DNA from: Chryseobacterium gleum | GTDB taxonomy: Bacteria; Bacteroidota; Bacteroidia; Flavobacteriales_D; Crocinitomicaceae | Length of the DNA stretch: 22,985 nt | Assembly (NCBI GenBank): GCA_943326315.2 | Contig: CALPSU020000009.1 | Location: 1-22,985, forward strand | Reading direction: 5' to 3' | In this document: in pieces, positions 6,851-14,509 of the stretch | Numbering within the stretch: the stretch's first letter is position 1 | Layout of the letters: every line of letters begins with the position of its first letter | The notes under the pieces: model-generated | What the model saw: the letters and a program-made list of their open reading frames with translations, nothing else | Told to the model about the DNA's origin: nothing | The model's database searches: none | Program-made: the position numbers and the translations under genes

Positions 6851-8944
6851 ATGGAAGAAACGAATGTTAAGTCTATGGAAAAATCAGTTAAAACAGTGAA
6901 AGCTAAATTAATCGATGCTTTTAGATTAATGTGTACAGCTAAAACTATGGCTGAAAAATACGAAGCAAACAAAGAAATCACTGCAAAGTATGTTCATGCA
7001 ACATCTCGAGGTCATGAGGCGATTCAAATTGCAATTGGTATGCAATTAAAACCTCAAGATTGGGTTTCACCATATTATAGAGACGATAGTATTCTTCTAA
7101 GCATAGGAATGTCACCTTATGAGTTAATGTTACAAGTTTTTGCCAAAAAAGAGGATCCATTTTCAGGGGGAAGAACTTACTATTCACATCCTTCATTGAA
7201 TAGAGACGATTTACCTAAAATTATACATCAATCATCTGCTACTGGTATGCAAGCTATTCCTACAACTGGAATTGCTATGGGGATACAGTATAAGGAAAAA
7301 ACAGGATTAGCAATTGATTATAATGGACAAAACCCTATCGTTGTTTGTTCTTTAGGAGATGCTTCTTGTACAGAGGGTGAAGTTTCTGAAGCTTTACAAA
7401 TGGCAGCATTAAAGCAGTTTCCAATTGTTTTTTTGGTACAAGATAATGGTTGGGATATTTCTGCTGTAGCTTCTGAAACTCGAGCACAAGATATGTCTGA
7501 ATATGCTCGTGGTTTTAATGGAATTGAGGTTAGAACTATTGACGGAACTGATTTTGATTTATCTTATCAAACCGTACAGGAAGTTTTTGAAATTATTAGA
7601 AAAGATCGTCGTCCATTTATTATTCATGCAAAAGTACCACTATTAGGACATCACACATCTGGGGTTCGTAAAGAATGGTATAGAGATGATTTGGATACAG
7701 CTATTTTGGATGATCCATATCCTAAATTGAAAGAGCTTATTCGATCTTTAGGAATAAACGAAGATGAAATAATTTTAACAGAATCTGAAGTAGTAAAATT
7801 CGTGGATGAAGAGTATTTAAGAGCTTTGAATGCTGAAGATCCTTCTACTGAATCCGTTTTAGATCATATTTTTGCCCCAACTCCAATTCTAGAAGAAAAA
7901 GGGGAACGAGAGCCGCAAGGAAAGAAGAAAACAGTTATGGTGGATAGTGCTCTTTTTGCTGTTCGTGAAATTTTAGCAAAACACCCAGAATCTTTACTAT
8001 ATGGTCAGGATGTTGGAGCAAGAATTGGAGGAGTTTTTCGAGAAGCAGCCACCTTAGCTCAAACATTTGGTAACGATAGAGTTTTTAATACAGCTATTCA
8101 GGAAGCTTTTATTATTGGAAGTACAGTTGGGATGTCGGCTGTTGGGTTAAAACCAATTGTTGAAGTTCAATTTGCAGATTATATTTGGCCAGGTTTAAAT
8201 CAGCTGTTTACTGAGGTTAGCAGATCTTATTATCTTTCAAATGGAAAATGGCCAGTTAGCTGTGTAATTAGAGTCCCAATTGGAGCTTATGGTTCTGGTG
8301 GTCCATATCATTCTTCAAGTGTTGAATCTATATTAACGAACATACGAGGAATCAAAGTAGTTTATCCATCAAATGGTGCTGATTTAAAAGGATTGATGAA
8401 AGCAGCTTATTATGACCCTAATCCAGTTGTAATGTTAGAACATAAAGGATTATATTGGTCAAAAATACCTGGTACTGAGGGCGCAATGTCTATTGAGCCG
8501 GATGAAGATTATGTAATTCCTTTAGGGAAAGCAAGGGTTGTTCAGGAGGTAGAAGATTCTGTTATTGAAAGTGGAAATACATGTGTTATCATAACATATG
8601 GTAGAGGAGTATATTGGTCTATCGAAGCGTCTAAGGAATTTGAAGGAAAAGTAGAAATTATTGATTTAAGAACTTTGAATCCGCTTGATTTTGAGATGAT
8701 AAATTCAGTAACCAAAAAACATGGTAAAGTTTTATTAGTAACAGAAGAATCAATAGAATCAACATTTACTTTGGGCTTGGCAGGTAGGATACAAAGGGAT
8801 AATTTTAAAAATTTAGATGCACCAGTGATGATTGTAGGTTCTTTGGATACACCAGCAATTCCTCTGAATTCTATTTTAGAATCTGCGTTATTAACTAATT
8901 CTGATAAAGTGAAGGCTTCGTTGATTGATTTGTTTAATTTTTAG
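6851..8944 (+). CDS. Fused E1 alpha/beta subunit of a branched-chain-type 2-oxoacid dehydrogenase
   Basis: Thiamine-diphosphate enzyme of 697 residues that decarboxylates a 2-oxoacid and passes the acyl group to a lipoylated E2. The first half (about 1-345) is E1 alpha: RGHEAIQIAIG (53-63), SPYYRDDS (73-80), and the cofactor motif beginning GDAS at 169 and ending with Asn199. A Glu/Lys-rich linker (about 349-362) joins an E1 beta half, recognisable from LLYGQDVGARIGGVFR, the NTAIQEAFIIG stretch with its catalytic Glu, and the C-terminal transketolase-like domain. Alpha/beta fusions of this sort are common in Bacteroidota and are usually assigned to branched-chain 2-oxoacids (2-oxoisovalerate), but pyruvate or acetoin cannot be excluded. 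E2 and E3 are not in the window, so it is encoded as a lone unit under its own promoter. Confidence 0.88.
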   Translation: MEETNVKSMEKSVKTVKAKLIDAFRLMCTAKTMAEKYEANKEITAKYVHATSRGHEAIQIAIGMQLKPQDWVSPYYRDDSILLSIGMSPYELMLQVFAKKEDPFSGGRTYYSHPSLNRDDLPKIIHQSSATGMQAIPTTGIAMGIQYKEKTGLAIDYNGQNPIVVCSLGDASCTEGEVSEALQMAALKQFPIVFLVQDNGWDISAVASETRAQDMSEYARGFNGIEVRTIDGTDFDLSYQTVQEVFEIIRKDRRPFIIHAKVPLLGHHTSGVRKEWYRDDLDTAILDDPYPKLKELIRSLGINEDEIILTESEVVKFVDEEYLRALNAEDPSTESVLDHIFAPTPILEEKGEREPQGKKKTVMVDSALFAVREILAKHPESLLYGQDVGARIGGVFREAATLAQTFGNDRVFNTAIQEAFIIGSTVGMSAVGLKPIVEVQFADYIWPGLNQLFTEVSRSYYLSNGKWPVSCVIRVPIGAYGSGGPYHSSSVESILTNIRGIKVVYPSNGADLKGLMKAAYYDPNPVVMLEHKGLYWSKIPGTEGAMSIEPDEDYVIPLGKARVVQEVEDSVIESGNTCVIITYGRGVYWSIEASKEFEGKVEIIDLRTLNPLDFEMINSVTKKHGKVLLVTEESIESTFTLGLAGRIQRDNFKNLDAPVMIVGSLDTPAIPLNSILESALLTNSDKVKASLIDLFNF

Positions 8945-8989
8945 TTTATTTAAATTGTTGATTTTCAGATAACTTTATTTAATATATAT

Positions 8990-9020
8990 GTTAGTTACTA
9001 TTTACTAACTTAACTTTTTT
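8990..9020 (+). terminator. Weak candidate terminator after the E1 dehydrogenase
   Basis: GTTAGT (8990-8995) and ACTAAC (9004-9009) form a short AT-rich stem with an 8-base loop, followed by TTAAC and six T. The stem is only 6 bp, so confidence is low; it lies just upstream of the promoter of the OmpA-family gene. Confidence 0.3.
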
Positions 9021-9038
9021 ATTATGTAAATCTTTCGT

Positions 9039-9046
9039 TACATTTG
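9039..9046 (+). promoter_or_regulatory. -7 promoter box of the OmpA-family gene
   Basis: TACATTTG is a perfect TAnnTTTG match ending 12 bases before the ATG at 9059, predicting a leader of only about 6 bases. An upstream in-frame TTG at 9044 overlaps this box and is therefore unlikely to be the start. Confidence 0.5.
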
Positions 9047-9058
9047 TATAGCTACTAT

Positions 9059-10240
9059 ATGTTAAAGACGATTTTTATATTTGTGTTTTGTTTTTTTTAC
9101 TTGAATTTATTCGGGCAGAAAGAGGAATTTTCAGCAAGTAAAATTTCAGATTGCGTAGGAGCGACAAATATCATTGAACCAGGAGTTTTTACGGTACAAT
9201 TTACTGGAAATGGGGGAACTATTAATGAAACATTAAATTACCCCTCTTTATCAGATATTAATGAAAATAATTCAATATGGTTTTCTTTCATTGCCCCTTT
9301 TAGTGGAGTTGTAAAGTTTGAAGCATCTATTATTTCAGGTCCTCTGCAAATGGTTATATTTGAAGAGGGCGTTAGTGATATTTGTGATGAAATTCATAAT
9401 GGTCGAGCTGACATAAAACGTTTAATTACATCAACAACAATTTCTTCTTTAGGTTTGAATAATAATCCGAATGCAAACCAACTTTATTCATTAGAATTAA
9501 AAGAGGGACAAAAAATTTGCATGCTTTTTAATACAGATTCTAGGAGTAGAGAAAAATTGAAATTGGACTTTAAATTTGAATCTTTGAATTCTAATTTAAT
9601 TAACAATAGTTCAAAAATTATTGATTTAAGAGAAGATGAATTTACTCCCTCAATACATATCGTAATTCGAGATGCTAGTACTGGTTTACCAGTTATTACA
9701 AATATGACTTTATTGGGAATTAAAAATTTATCAGCTCTATATATTGGAAGTGATTTTTATTTTTCTTCTGATAAAACGGGTAAATTTATTATTAGTTGTG
9801 ATACTAAAGGTTATTTTTTTGTAGATAGAGTTGAACATATAGTCGCTAATAAAGAAAGTGAATTTGCAATATGGCTTGAGCCATTAGCTCAAGGTAAAAG
9901 TCTTCAACTTGAAGAAATAGAATTTCATCCAGGATCTAGTAATTTTATGCCTACAGCTGAACCAAAATTAAAAAGGTTAAAAGATTTTTTAGCTCTTAAT
10001 TCAGAAGTTAAAATTGAGATTCAAGGTCATGTTTTTTCTATGGATGAAAACAACTCATTTGTTGGTCAAAAATTATCTGAAGCTAGGGCAAAAAGAGTGT
10101 ATAATTATTTGGTTGAATTTGGAATTAATAAAGATAGAATGACAACTGTTGGATTTGGAAATACAAAACCAATTTATTCAAAACCTAAATTTGCTTATGA
10201 AGAGCAAATGAATAGAAGGGTTGAAATAAAAGTTTTATAA
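9059..10240 (+). CDS. Exported OmpA-family protein with N-terminal beta-sandwich domain
   Basis: Predicted envelope protein of 393 residues. Residues 1-20 form a signal peptide (MLKTIFIFVFCFFYLNLFGQ). Residues about 28-180 look like a secreted beta-sandwich with the pattern NNSIWFSFIAPFSGVVKFEA, resembling the PPC-type domains of Bacteroidota secreted proteins. A short carboxypeptidase-regulatory-like strand region follows (IHIVIRDASTGLPV). The C-terminal OmpA peptidoglycan-binding domain occupies about 284-393 and ends NRRVEIKVL. Its LSEARAKRV motif keeps the arginine (343) that contacts peptidoglycan, but the usual GHTD motif reads GHVF (323-326), so the conserved aspartate is missing or displaced to the nearby SMDEN. 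The start ATG is chosen because the upstream TTG lies in the promoter. It is a single-gene unit sharing a bidirectional terminator with frr. A structural tether between outer membrane and cell wall is the likely role. Confidence 0.78.
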   Translation: MLKTIFIFVFCFFYLNLFGQKEEFSASKISDCVGATNIIEPGVFTVQFTGNGGTINETLNYPSLSDINENNSIWFSFIAPFSGVVKFEASIISGPLQMVIFEEGVSDICDEIHNGRADIKRLITSTTISSLGLNNNPNANQLYSLELKEGQKICMLFNTDSRSREKLKLDFKFESLNSNLINNSSKIIDLREDEFTPSIHIVIRDASTGLPVITNMTLLGIKNLSALYIGSDFYFSSDKTGKFIISCDTKGYFFVDRVEHIVANKESEFAIWLEPLAQGKSLQLEEIEFHPGSSNFMPTAEPKLKRLKDFLALNSEVKIEIQGHVFSMDENNSFVGQKLSEARAKRVYNYLVEFGINKDRMTTVGFGNTKPIYSKPKFAYEEQMNRRVEIKVL

Positions 10241-10281
10241 CAAAAAAAATACTGATTGTAAAAATCAGTATTTTTTTTGTT
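10239..10281. terminator. Bidirectional terminator between the OmpA-family gene and frr
   Basis: A perfect palindrome with 19-bp arms (10239-10257 and 10263-10281) around the 5-base loop GTAAA. The core TACTGATT/AATCAGTA is flanked by eight A on the left and eight T on the right, so on either strand a stem is followed by a U tract. It overlaps the TAA stop of the OmpA-family gene and ends 15 bases before the frr stop. Confidence 0.92.
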
Positions 10282-10295
10282 ATTTTTTTAATCTC

Positions 10296-10859
10296 TTAAA
10301 TAGTCATAATATCTTTTTCTTTCAATTCAATTAATTCATCAATTTTCCTAATGTTGGAATTAGTGATGTTTTGAATTTCATTTTCTGCATCTTTTGCCAT
10401 ATCTTCTGAAAGACCGTCATTTTTCAAATCTTTGACCATGTCAATTGCATCTTTTCTATGATTTCGAATAACCACTTTTGCATTTTCACCTTCTGATTTT
10501 CCTCTTTTAACTAAATCTCTTCTTCGCTCTTCAGTTAAAGCAGGAACATTGATAATTAGCATTTCTCCATTATTTTGAGGTGCAAATCCTAAATTAGCAT
10601 TAATTATTCCTTTAGCAATATCGTTTAAAATATTTCGCTCCCAAGCCTGAACGGTTAGAGTTCTAGCATCCATTGTATTCACATTAGCTATTTTAGATAT
10701 TGGAGTTGGAGTACCATAATAGTCAACCATAACACTTTGCAACATCGATGGTGTTGCTTTACTTGCCCTGATTTTTACAAGTTCTGTTTCTAAATGGTCT
10801 AATGTTTTTTTTCCAGAGCTTTTAAACTCATCGTATATCATTTGTAAATCTTCTGTCAT
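10296..10859 (-). CDS. frr: Ribosome recycling factor
   Basis: Splits post-termination ribosomes together with EF-G. The 187-residue length is close to the family norm of 185. It shows the coiled-coil arm start (LDHLETELVKIRASKATPSM), the conserved YYGTPTPISKIANVN core and the C-terminal helix region with VIRNHRKDAIDMVK. It follows pyrH by 24 bases on the same strand, the usual tsf-pyrH-frr order, and the two are probably one transcript from the promoter before pyrH, ended by the palindrome at 10239-10281. Confidence 0.97.
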   Translation of the reverse strand: MTEDLQMIYDEFKSSGKKTLDHLETELVKIRASKATPSMLQSVMVDYYGTPTPISKIANVNTMDARTLTVQAWERNILNDIAKGIINANLGFAPQNNGEMLIINVPALTEERRRDLVKRGKSEGENAKVVIRNHRKDAIDMVKDLKNDGLSEDMAKDAENEIQNITNSNIRKIDELIELKEKDIMTI

Positions 10860-10883
10860 TTGATTTTATTTTCAAAAATATTT

Positions 10884-11591
10884 TTAATTTCTAACAATAG
10901 TTCCTACTTTTTCGCCATCCATTAATCTTCTAAAATTACCTGGAGTATCCATATCAAAAACTATTATAGGTAGGTTATTTTCTTTACATAAGGTAAAAGC
11001 GGTCATGTCCATTACATTTAAACCTTTACTATAAACATCATCAAAAGTTATTGAATCATATTTTGTTGCTGACTTATCTTTTTCAGGATCTGCTGTATAT
11101 ATCCCATCTACTCGAGTACCTTTTAGTATTACTTCAGCATTTATCTCAATAGCTCTTAAAGATGCTGCCGAATCGGTTGTGAAAAAAGGATTACCAGTTC
11201 CAGCTCCAAAAATAACTACTCGGTTTTTTTCTAAATGTCTAACAGCTCTTCTTCTTACAAATGGTTCAGAAATTTCTTTCATTTCTATTGCAGATTGTAA
11301 TCTTGTAGAAACACCAGCAGATTCTAGTGCAGCTTGCAATGCCATACTGTTTATCATTGTAGCGAGCATCCCCATGTAATCTCCATGAGTACGGTCCATT
11401 CCACCTTGTTCAGCTTGAACTCCTCTAAAAATATTACCACCACCTATAACAATTGCAATTTCTACCCCTAAATCATGGATTTCTTTAATTTCATTTGCAT
11501 ATGAACTTAATCTATTATTGTCAATTCCAAATTGCTTTTCACCCATAAGTGATTCGCCACTTAGTTTTAGAAGTATACGTTTATATTTCAT
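10884..11591 (-). CDS. pyrH: UMP kinase
   Basis: Bacterial-type UMP kinase (amino-acid-kinase fold) converting UMP to UDP with ATP, 235 residues, full length. Key features are the phosphate-binding start RILLKLSGESLMG, the glycine loop VIGGGNIFRG, the GTGNPFFTTDSAASLRA motif of the UMP site and VDGIYTADPEKD near the ATP site. It lies between tsf and frr, but a terminator after tsf and a good promoter before pyrH separate it from the ribosomal-protein transcript. In many bacteria pyrH shares the tsf transcript, so the separation may allow independent control of pyrimidine supply. Confidence 0.97.
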   Translation of the reverse strand: MKYKRILLKLSGESLMGEKQFGIDNNRLSSYANEIKEIHDLGVEIAIVIGGGNIFRGVQAEQGGMDRTHGDYMGMLATMINSMALQAALESAGVSTRLQSAIEMKEISEPFVRRRAVRHLEKNRVVIFGAGTGNPFFTTDSAASLRAIEINAEVILKGTRVDGIYTADPEKDKSATKYDSITFDDVYSKGLNVMDMTAFTLCKENNLPIIVFDMDTPGNFRRLMDGEKVGTIVRN

Positions 11592-11617
11592 TCTTATTTG
11601 TGTTTTTTTAGACTTTG

Positions 11618-11650
11618 CAAATATAGTTATTTTAGACTAAATGTAGCAAG
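11618..11650 (-). promoter_or_regulatory. Promoter of pyrH-frr
   Basis: On the minus strand TATATTTG (11618-11625, perfect -7 box, followed by C) is preceded after about 21 bases by CTTGC (11646-11650), a plausible -33 TTG. The predicted leader before the pyrH ATG at 11591 is about 20 bases. Confidence 0.6.
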
Positions 11651-11712
11651 ACTATTGGCATAAGATTAGATGATCATAATATTACCAAATCTTATTTTGA
11701 AAATTATAGCAT

Positions 11713-11742
11713 AAAAAAAGCCGGATCAATGATCCAGCTTTT
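11713..11742 (-). terminator. Rho-independent terminator after tsf
   Basis: On the minus strand AAAAGCTGGATC and GATCCGGCTTTT form a 12-bp stem with one G-U pair and a 3-base loop, followed by a run of seven T in all. It begins 18 bases after the tsf stop, closing the rplM-rpsI-rpsB-tsf unit. Confidence 0.9.
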
Positions 11743-11759
11743 GATTATAAATATTATTC

Positions 11760-12590
11760 TTAACTTAAAGAAAAACGTTTAAAGTTTACAACTGTTAAAC
11801 CTTTTTCAGAAGAATTTAAAAATTGTTCAACTGTTAATTTGTTATCACGAACAAATGGTTGACTTAACAAAGTGTTTTCTTGGAAAAATTTATTTAATCT
11901 TCCTTGAGCAATTTTGTCTGCCATTTCAGCTGGTTTACCTTCTTGTATTGCTAATTCTTTCCCAACTTCTAATTCACGATCGATAGTTGATTGATCAATA
12001 CCTTCTTTATTTAACGCTAAGGGACTCATTGCAGCAACTTGCATTGCAACTTGTTTTCCAGCATCTTCTGCAACGTCAGTACCGCTATTCAATGCAACAA
12101 GAGAAGCTAATTGATTTCCAGGATGATTGTAAGCTACAACTTTATCAGCTTTAATTTTTGAGAAGTTAGACAAAACTAATTTTTCTCCAATAACACCAAC
12201 ATGCTCAACTATTTTTTGTTCAACAGTTAACTTATCATTAAATGATAATGCATTTAATTCTTCAGTTGTTTCTGGTAATTTATCTAAAGCAATGTCCATT
12301 AAAGACTGAACAAATTCTACAAAACTTGCAGTTTTAGCAACGAAATCAGTTTCACAATTAAGTGTCATAATGATTCCAGTTTTTCCATCTGTAGATGCTT
12401 GAGCAAGAATAAATCCTTCATTTGCATCATTGTCTCCACGTTTAGCTGCAATTTTTTGACCTTTTTTACGAAGTAAATCTGTTGCTACTTCAAAATCTCC
12501 ATTCGCTTCAACAAGTGCGTTTTTGCAGTCCATCATTCCTGCTCCTGTTTGTTGACGTAATTTATTTACTTCAGATGCTGTTATTGCCAT
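11760..12590 (-). CDS. tsf: Translation elongation factor Ts
   Basis: Nucleotide-exchange factor that regenerates EF-Tu-GTP, 276 residues from the chosen start. The N-terminal UBA-like domain and signature are clear (TASEVNKLRQQTGAGMMDCK, then ALVEANGD), and the core contains the EF-Tu contact motif CETDFVAK. The C terminus carries GLTVVNFKRFSLS. The frame stays open upstream into the end of rpsB and would add a lysine-rich stretch of 24 residues; that is read-through of the rpsB 3' end in another frame and not a real extension. ATG 12590 fits homologues; ATG 12599, three residues earlier, is equally possible. It starts about 20 bases after the rpsB stop and is followed by a strong terminator. 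Confidence 0.96.
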   Translation of the reverse strand: MAITASEVNKLRQQTGAGMMDCKNALVEANGDFEVATDLLRKKGQKIAAKRGDNDANEGFILAQASTDGKTGIIMTLNCETDFVAKTASFVEFVQSLMDIALDKLPETTEELNALSFNDKLTVEQKIVEHVGVIGEKLVLSNFSKIKADKVVAYNHPGNQLASLVALNSGTDVAEDAGKQVAMQVAAMSPLALNKEGIDQSTIDRELEVGKELAIQEGKPAEMADKIAQGRLNKFFQENTLLSQPFVRDNKLTVEQFLNSSEKGLTVVNFKRFSLS

Positions 12591-12609
12591 CGTTGTCATA
12601 TTAAGTTTT

Positions 12610-13410
12610 TTAGTTTTCTTCTTTTTTGATTTCTTCCGAAGCTGTTTCTGTTGCTTCAGCAACTACAGTTTCTTTTGTTGAAGCAGCAGCCTCTTCATCA
12701 GAGTCAGCTTTATCTTTAGAATTTTTACGATCTTCTAAACCTTCTTTGATTGAACCACAAATAGCATCCATTATTAAAGAAATAGATTTTGTAGCATCAT
12801 CATTTGCAGGAATTGGAAAATCTACTAAACGAGGATTAGAGTTTGTATCAACCATTGCAAAAGTAGGTATACCTAATCTTTTAGCTTCTGCTAATGCGAT
12901 ATGTTCTTTTAAAATATCAACAATAAAAATTGCAGCTGGTTGACGAGTCATATCAACAATAGAACCAAAGTTTTTCTCTAATTTATCTCTTTGACGAGTT
13001 TTGAATAAACGCTCACGTTTGTTCAAAGTTTCCCATGTACCATCCGTTTTCATTTTATCAATGATTGTCATCTTACGAATAGACTTACGTGTAGTTTGGA
13101 AATTTGTTAACATACCACCTGACCAACGTTCAGTTACGAAAGGCATATTTAATTCTTTCACTTTATCACTGATAATGCTTTTCGCTTGTTTTTTAGTTGC
13201 AACAAAAAGAATTTTTTTACCCGACTTAGCAATTTGTTTCATTGCCGCACAAGCTTGATCAAGATGTGCTATTGTCTTATTTAAATCAATGATATGGATA
13301 CCTTTTTTTTCTTCAAAGATATACGGCGCCATTGCCGGGTTCCATTTTCTTTTTTGGTGACCAAAATGAGCACCTGCTTCTAACAAACTTTCAAAAGTTA
13401 TTTTTGACAT
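12610..13410 (-). CDS. rpsB: 30S ribosomal protein S2
   Basis: Small-subunit protein S2, 266 residues. The start LLEAGAHFGHQKRKWNPAM and the stretches GIHIIDLNKT and FVTERWSGGMLTNF are diagnostic; the C-terminal family region shows LGIPTFAMVDTNSNP. After about residue 225 there is a low-complexity tail rich in Glu, Ala, Thr and Lys, longer than in E. coli S2 but usual in Bacteroidota. It is separated from rpsI by a 114-base spacer with a hairpin and is followed closely by tsf. Confidence 0.97.
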   Translation of the reverse strand: MSKITFESLLEAGAHFGHQKRKWNPAMAPYIFEEKKGIHIIDLNKTIAHLDQACAAMKQIAKSGKKILFVATKKQAKSIISDKVKELNMPFVTERWSGGMLTNFQTTRKSIRKMTIIDKMKTDGTWETLNKRERLFKTRQRDKLEKNFGSIVDMTRQPAAIFIVDILKEHIALAEAKRLGIPTFAMVDTNSNPRLVDFPIPANDDATKSISLIMDAICGSIKEGLEDRKNSKDKADSDEEAAASTKETVVAEATETASEEIKKEEN

Positions 13411-13524
13411 TTTTTTATGTTTTAATTGTTTACGTTCCTTTAGTATGTCAACAAAAGAGGGATCTTATAGAAATAAGATGAGTGCTCTGAAGTTTGGGTA
13501 CTAAACAATCGCCAAAATTGAATA
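13411..13524 (-). promoter_or_regulatory. rpsI-rpsB spacer with possible rpsB leader structure
   Basis: This spacer is unusually long for an otherwise tight operon. It contains a perfect 7-bp hairpin, ATCTTAT (13462-13468) with ATAAGAT (13473-13479) around a 4-base loop, followed on the minus strand by CCCTCTTTTGTTG. Such a leader could be a site for S2 feedback on rpsB-tsf, as known in other bacteria, or a weak attenuator. No convincing promoter box was found in it. Confidence 0.35.
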
Positions 13525-13911
13525 TTAACGTTTTGAGAACTGGAATTTTTTACGAGCTTTCGGTCTTCCTGGTTTTTTACGTTCAACCATTCTAGGATCA
13601 CGTGTCATTAAACCTTCAGCTTTTAATAATGTTTTATTTTCTTCAGCAACTTTAACCAAAGCTCTAGCTATTCCTAAACGGATAGCTTCTGCTTGACCAT
13701 TGATTCCTCCACCAAAAACATTTACTGATACATCATATTGACCTATAGTTTCTGTTAATTGAAATGGACGTTCAATTTTTGCTTGAAGAACAGATATAGG
13801 AAATGCTTCCTTATAATCTTTTTTATTTACAGTCATTTTACCTGTACCTTTTGATAGGTAAACACGTGCAACTGACGTTTTTCTTCTTCCTAATGCGTTT
13901 ATTACTTCCAT
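13525..13911 (-). CDS. rpsI: 30S ribosomal protein S9
   Basis: Small-subunit protein S9, 128 residues from ATG 13911. The start INALGRRKTSVARVYL, the central VNVFGGGINGQAEAIRLGIARAL and the basic C terminus ending QFSKR, whose tail reaches the P-site tRNA, are all present. An open frame extends upstream into rplM but that is overlap only. The ATG lies one base after the rplM stop, so the two are translationally coupled. Confidence 0.97.
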   Translation of the reverse strand: MEVINALGRRKTSVARVYLSKGTGKMTVNKKDYKEAFPISVLQAKIERPFQLTETIGQYDVSVNVFGGGINGQAEAIRLGIARALVKVAEENKTLLKAEGLMTRDPRMVERKKPGRPKARKKFQFSKR

Positions 13912-13912
13912 C

Positions 13913-14368
13913 TTATTTGAATGTATCAAGGTTAAATACTTGAGGTTTTTGTGCTTCTTGACCATGCTCAGAACCAACGTACACTTTTAAATTAGTGAAC
14001 AATTTACTTCCTAACTTGTTTTTTGGCAACATACCTTTAACAGCTTTTTCAATCAAACGTTCAGGATGTTTTTTCAACATCTCCTGAGCAGAAGTGAATT
14101 TTTGTCCACCTGGATATCCTGTGTAACGAACGTATTCTTTGTTCACAAGTTTTGTTCCAGAGAACGAAATCTTTTCTGCGTTGATAACGATAACGTTATC
14201 GCCACAATCAGCGTGAGGAGTGAAGTTAACCTTGTGTTTTCCACGGATTAATTTCGAAACCTTACTCGCTAAACGACCAACAGTTTGGCCTTCAGCATCT
14301 ACTACAAACCACTGCTTATTAGCAGTTGCTACGTTTCCAGAGATGGTTTTGTAACTTAATGTATCCAC
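13913..14368 (-). CDS. rplM: 50S ribosomal protein L13
   Basis: Large-subunit protein L13, 151 residues from a GTG start at 14368. The frame stays open upstream to an ATG at 14404, but Bacteroidota homologues begin MDTLSYKTIS, which matches GTG followed by DTLSYKTIS here; the ATG would also lie at the predicted transcription start. Diagnostic stretches are VVDAEGQTVGRLAS, HADCGDNVIVINAEKI, YTGYPGGQ and the KAVKGMLPKNKLG motif. It is the first gene of the rplM-rpsI-rpsB-tsf unit and has the best promoter in the window. Confidence 0.95.
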   Translation of the reverse strand: MDTLSYKTISGNVATANKQWFVVDAEGQTVGRLASKVSKLIRGKHKVNFTPHADCGDNVIVINAEKISFSGTKLVNKEYVRYTGYPGGQKFTSAQEMLKKHPERLIEKAVKGMLPKNKLGSKLFTNLKVYVGSEHGQEAQKPQVFNLDTFK

Positions 14369-14398
14369 AATAAATTTATTAATTAAATAAGACAATAT

Positions 14399-14411
14399 CC
14401 CCAATTTGGGG
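14399..14411. repeat. 13-base perfect palindrome at the rplM transcription start
   Basis: CCCCAATTTGGGG is a perfect 6-bp inverted repeat around one base. It begins four bases beyond the -7 box of rplM and therefore covers the expected transcription start. It could be an operator, or the start of the mRNA folding into a small hairpin. Confidence 0.6.
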
Positions 14412-14414
14412 TTG

Positions 14415-14446
14415 CAAAGATATAACTTCTAGAGTTTATTAACAAA
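14415..14446 (-). promoter_or_regulatory. Promoter of the rplM-rpsI-rpsB-tsf operon
   Basis: On the minus strand TTTG (14443-14446) is followed after 20 bases by TATCTTTG (14415-14422): both elements of the Bacteroidota housekeeping promoter match perfectly with ideal spacing. The predicted leader to the GTG start at 14368 is about 40 bases. Confidence 0.8.
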
Positions 14447-14509
14447 CGAAACTTAAAAAAGATTCTACTTTATATAAATAAAAATATTTTTAAGCTTCAA
14501 TAATGTTAA

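Noticed and set aside
12591..12662. Lysine-rich N-terminal extension of EF-Ts
   Set aside because: The open frame reads into the 3' end of rpsB in another frame. EF-Ts homologues begin at or next to the ATG at 12590, so the extension is an artefact of overlap.
12626..13258. Plus-strand open frames opposite rpsB
   Set aside because: They mirror the codon pattern of rpsB, a certain gene, and show no promoter or protein family of their own.
13912..13977. Longer S9 protein starting at 13977
   Set aside because: The extra 22 residues lie inside rplM and do not resemble the S9 family; ATG 13911 gives the normal 128-residue protein.
14369..14404. Upstream ATG start for rplM at 14404
   Set aside because: It adds 12 residues absent from homologues and lies at the predicted transcription start. 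The GTG at 14368 gives the standard N terminus and length.
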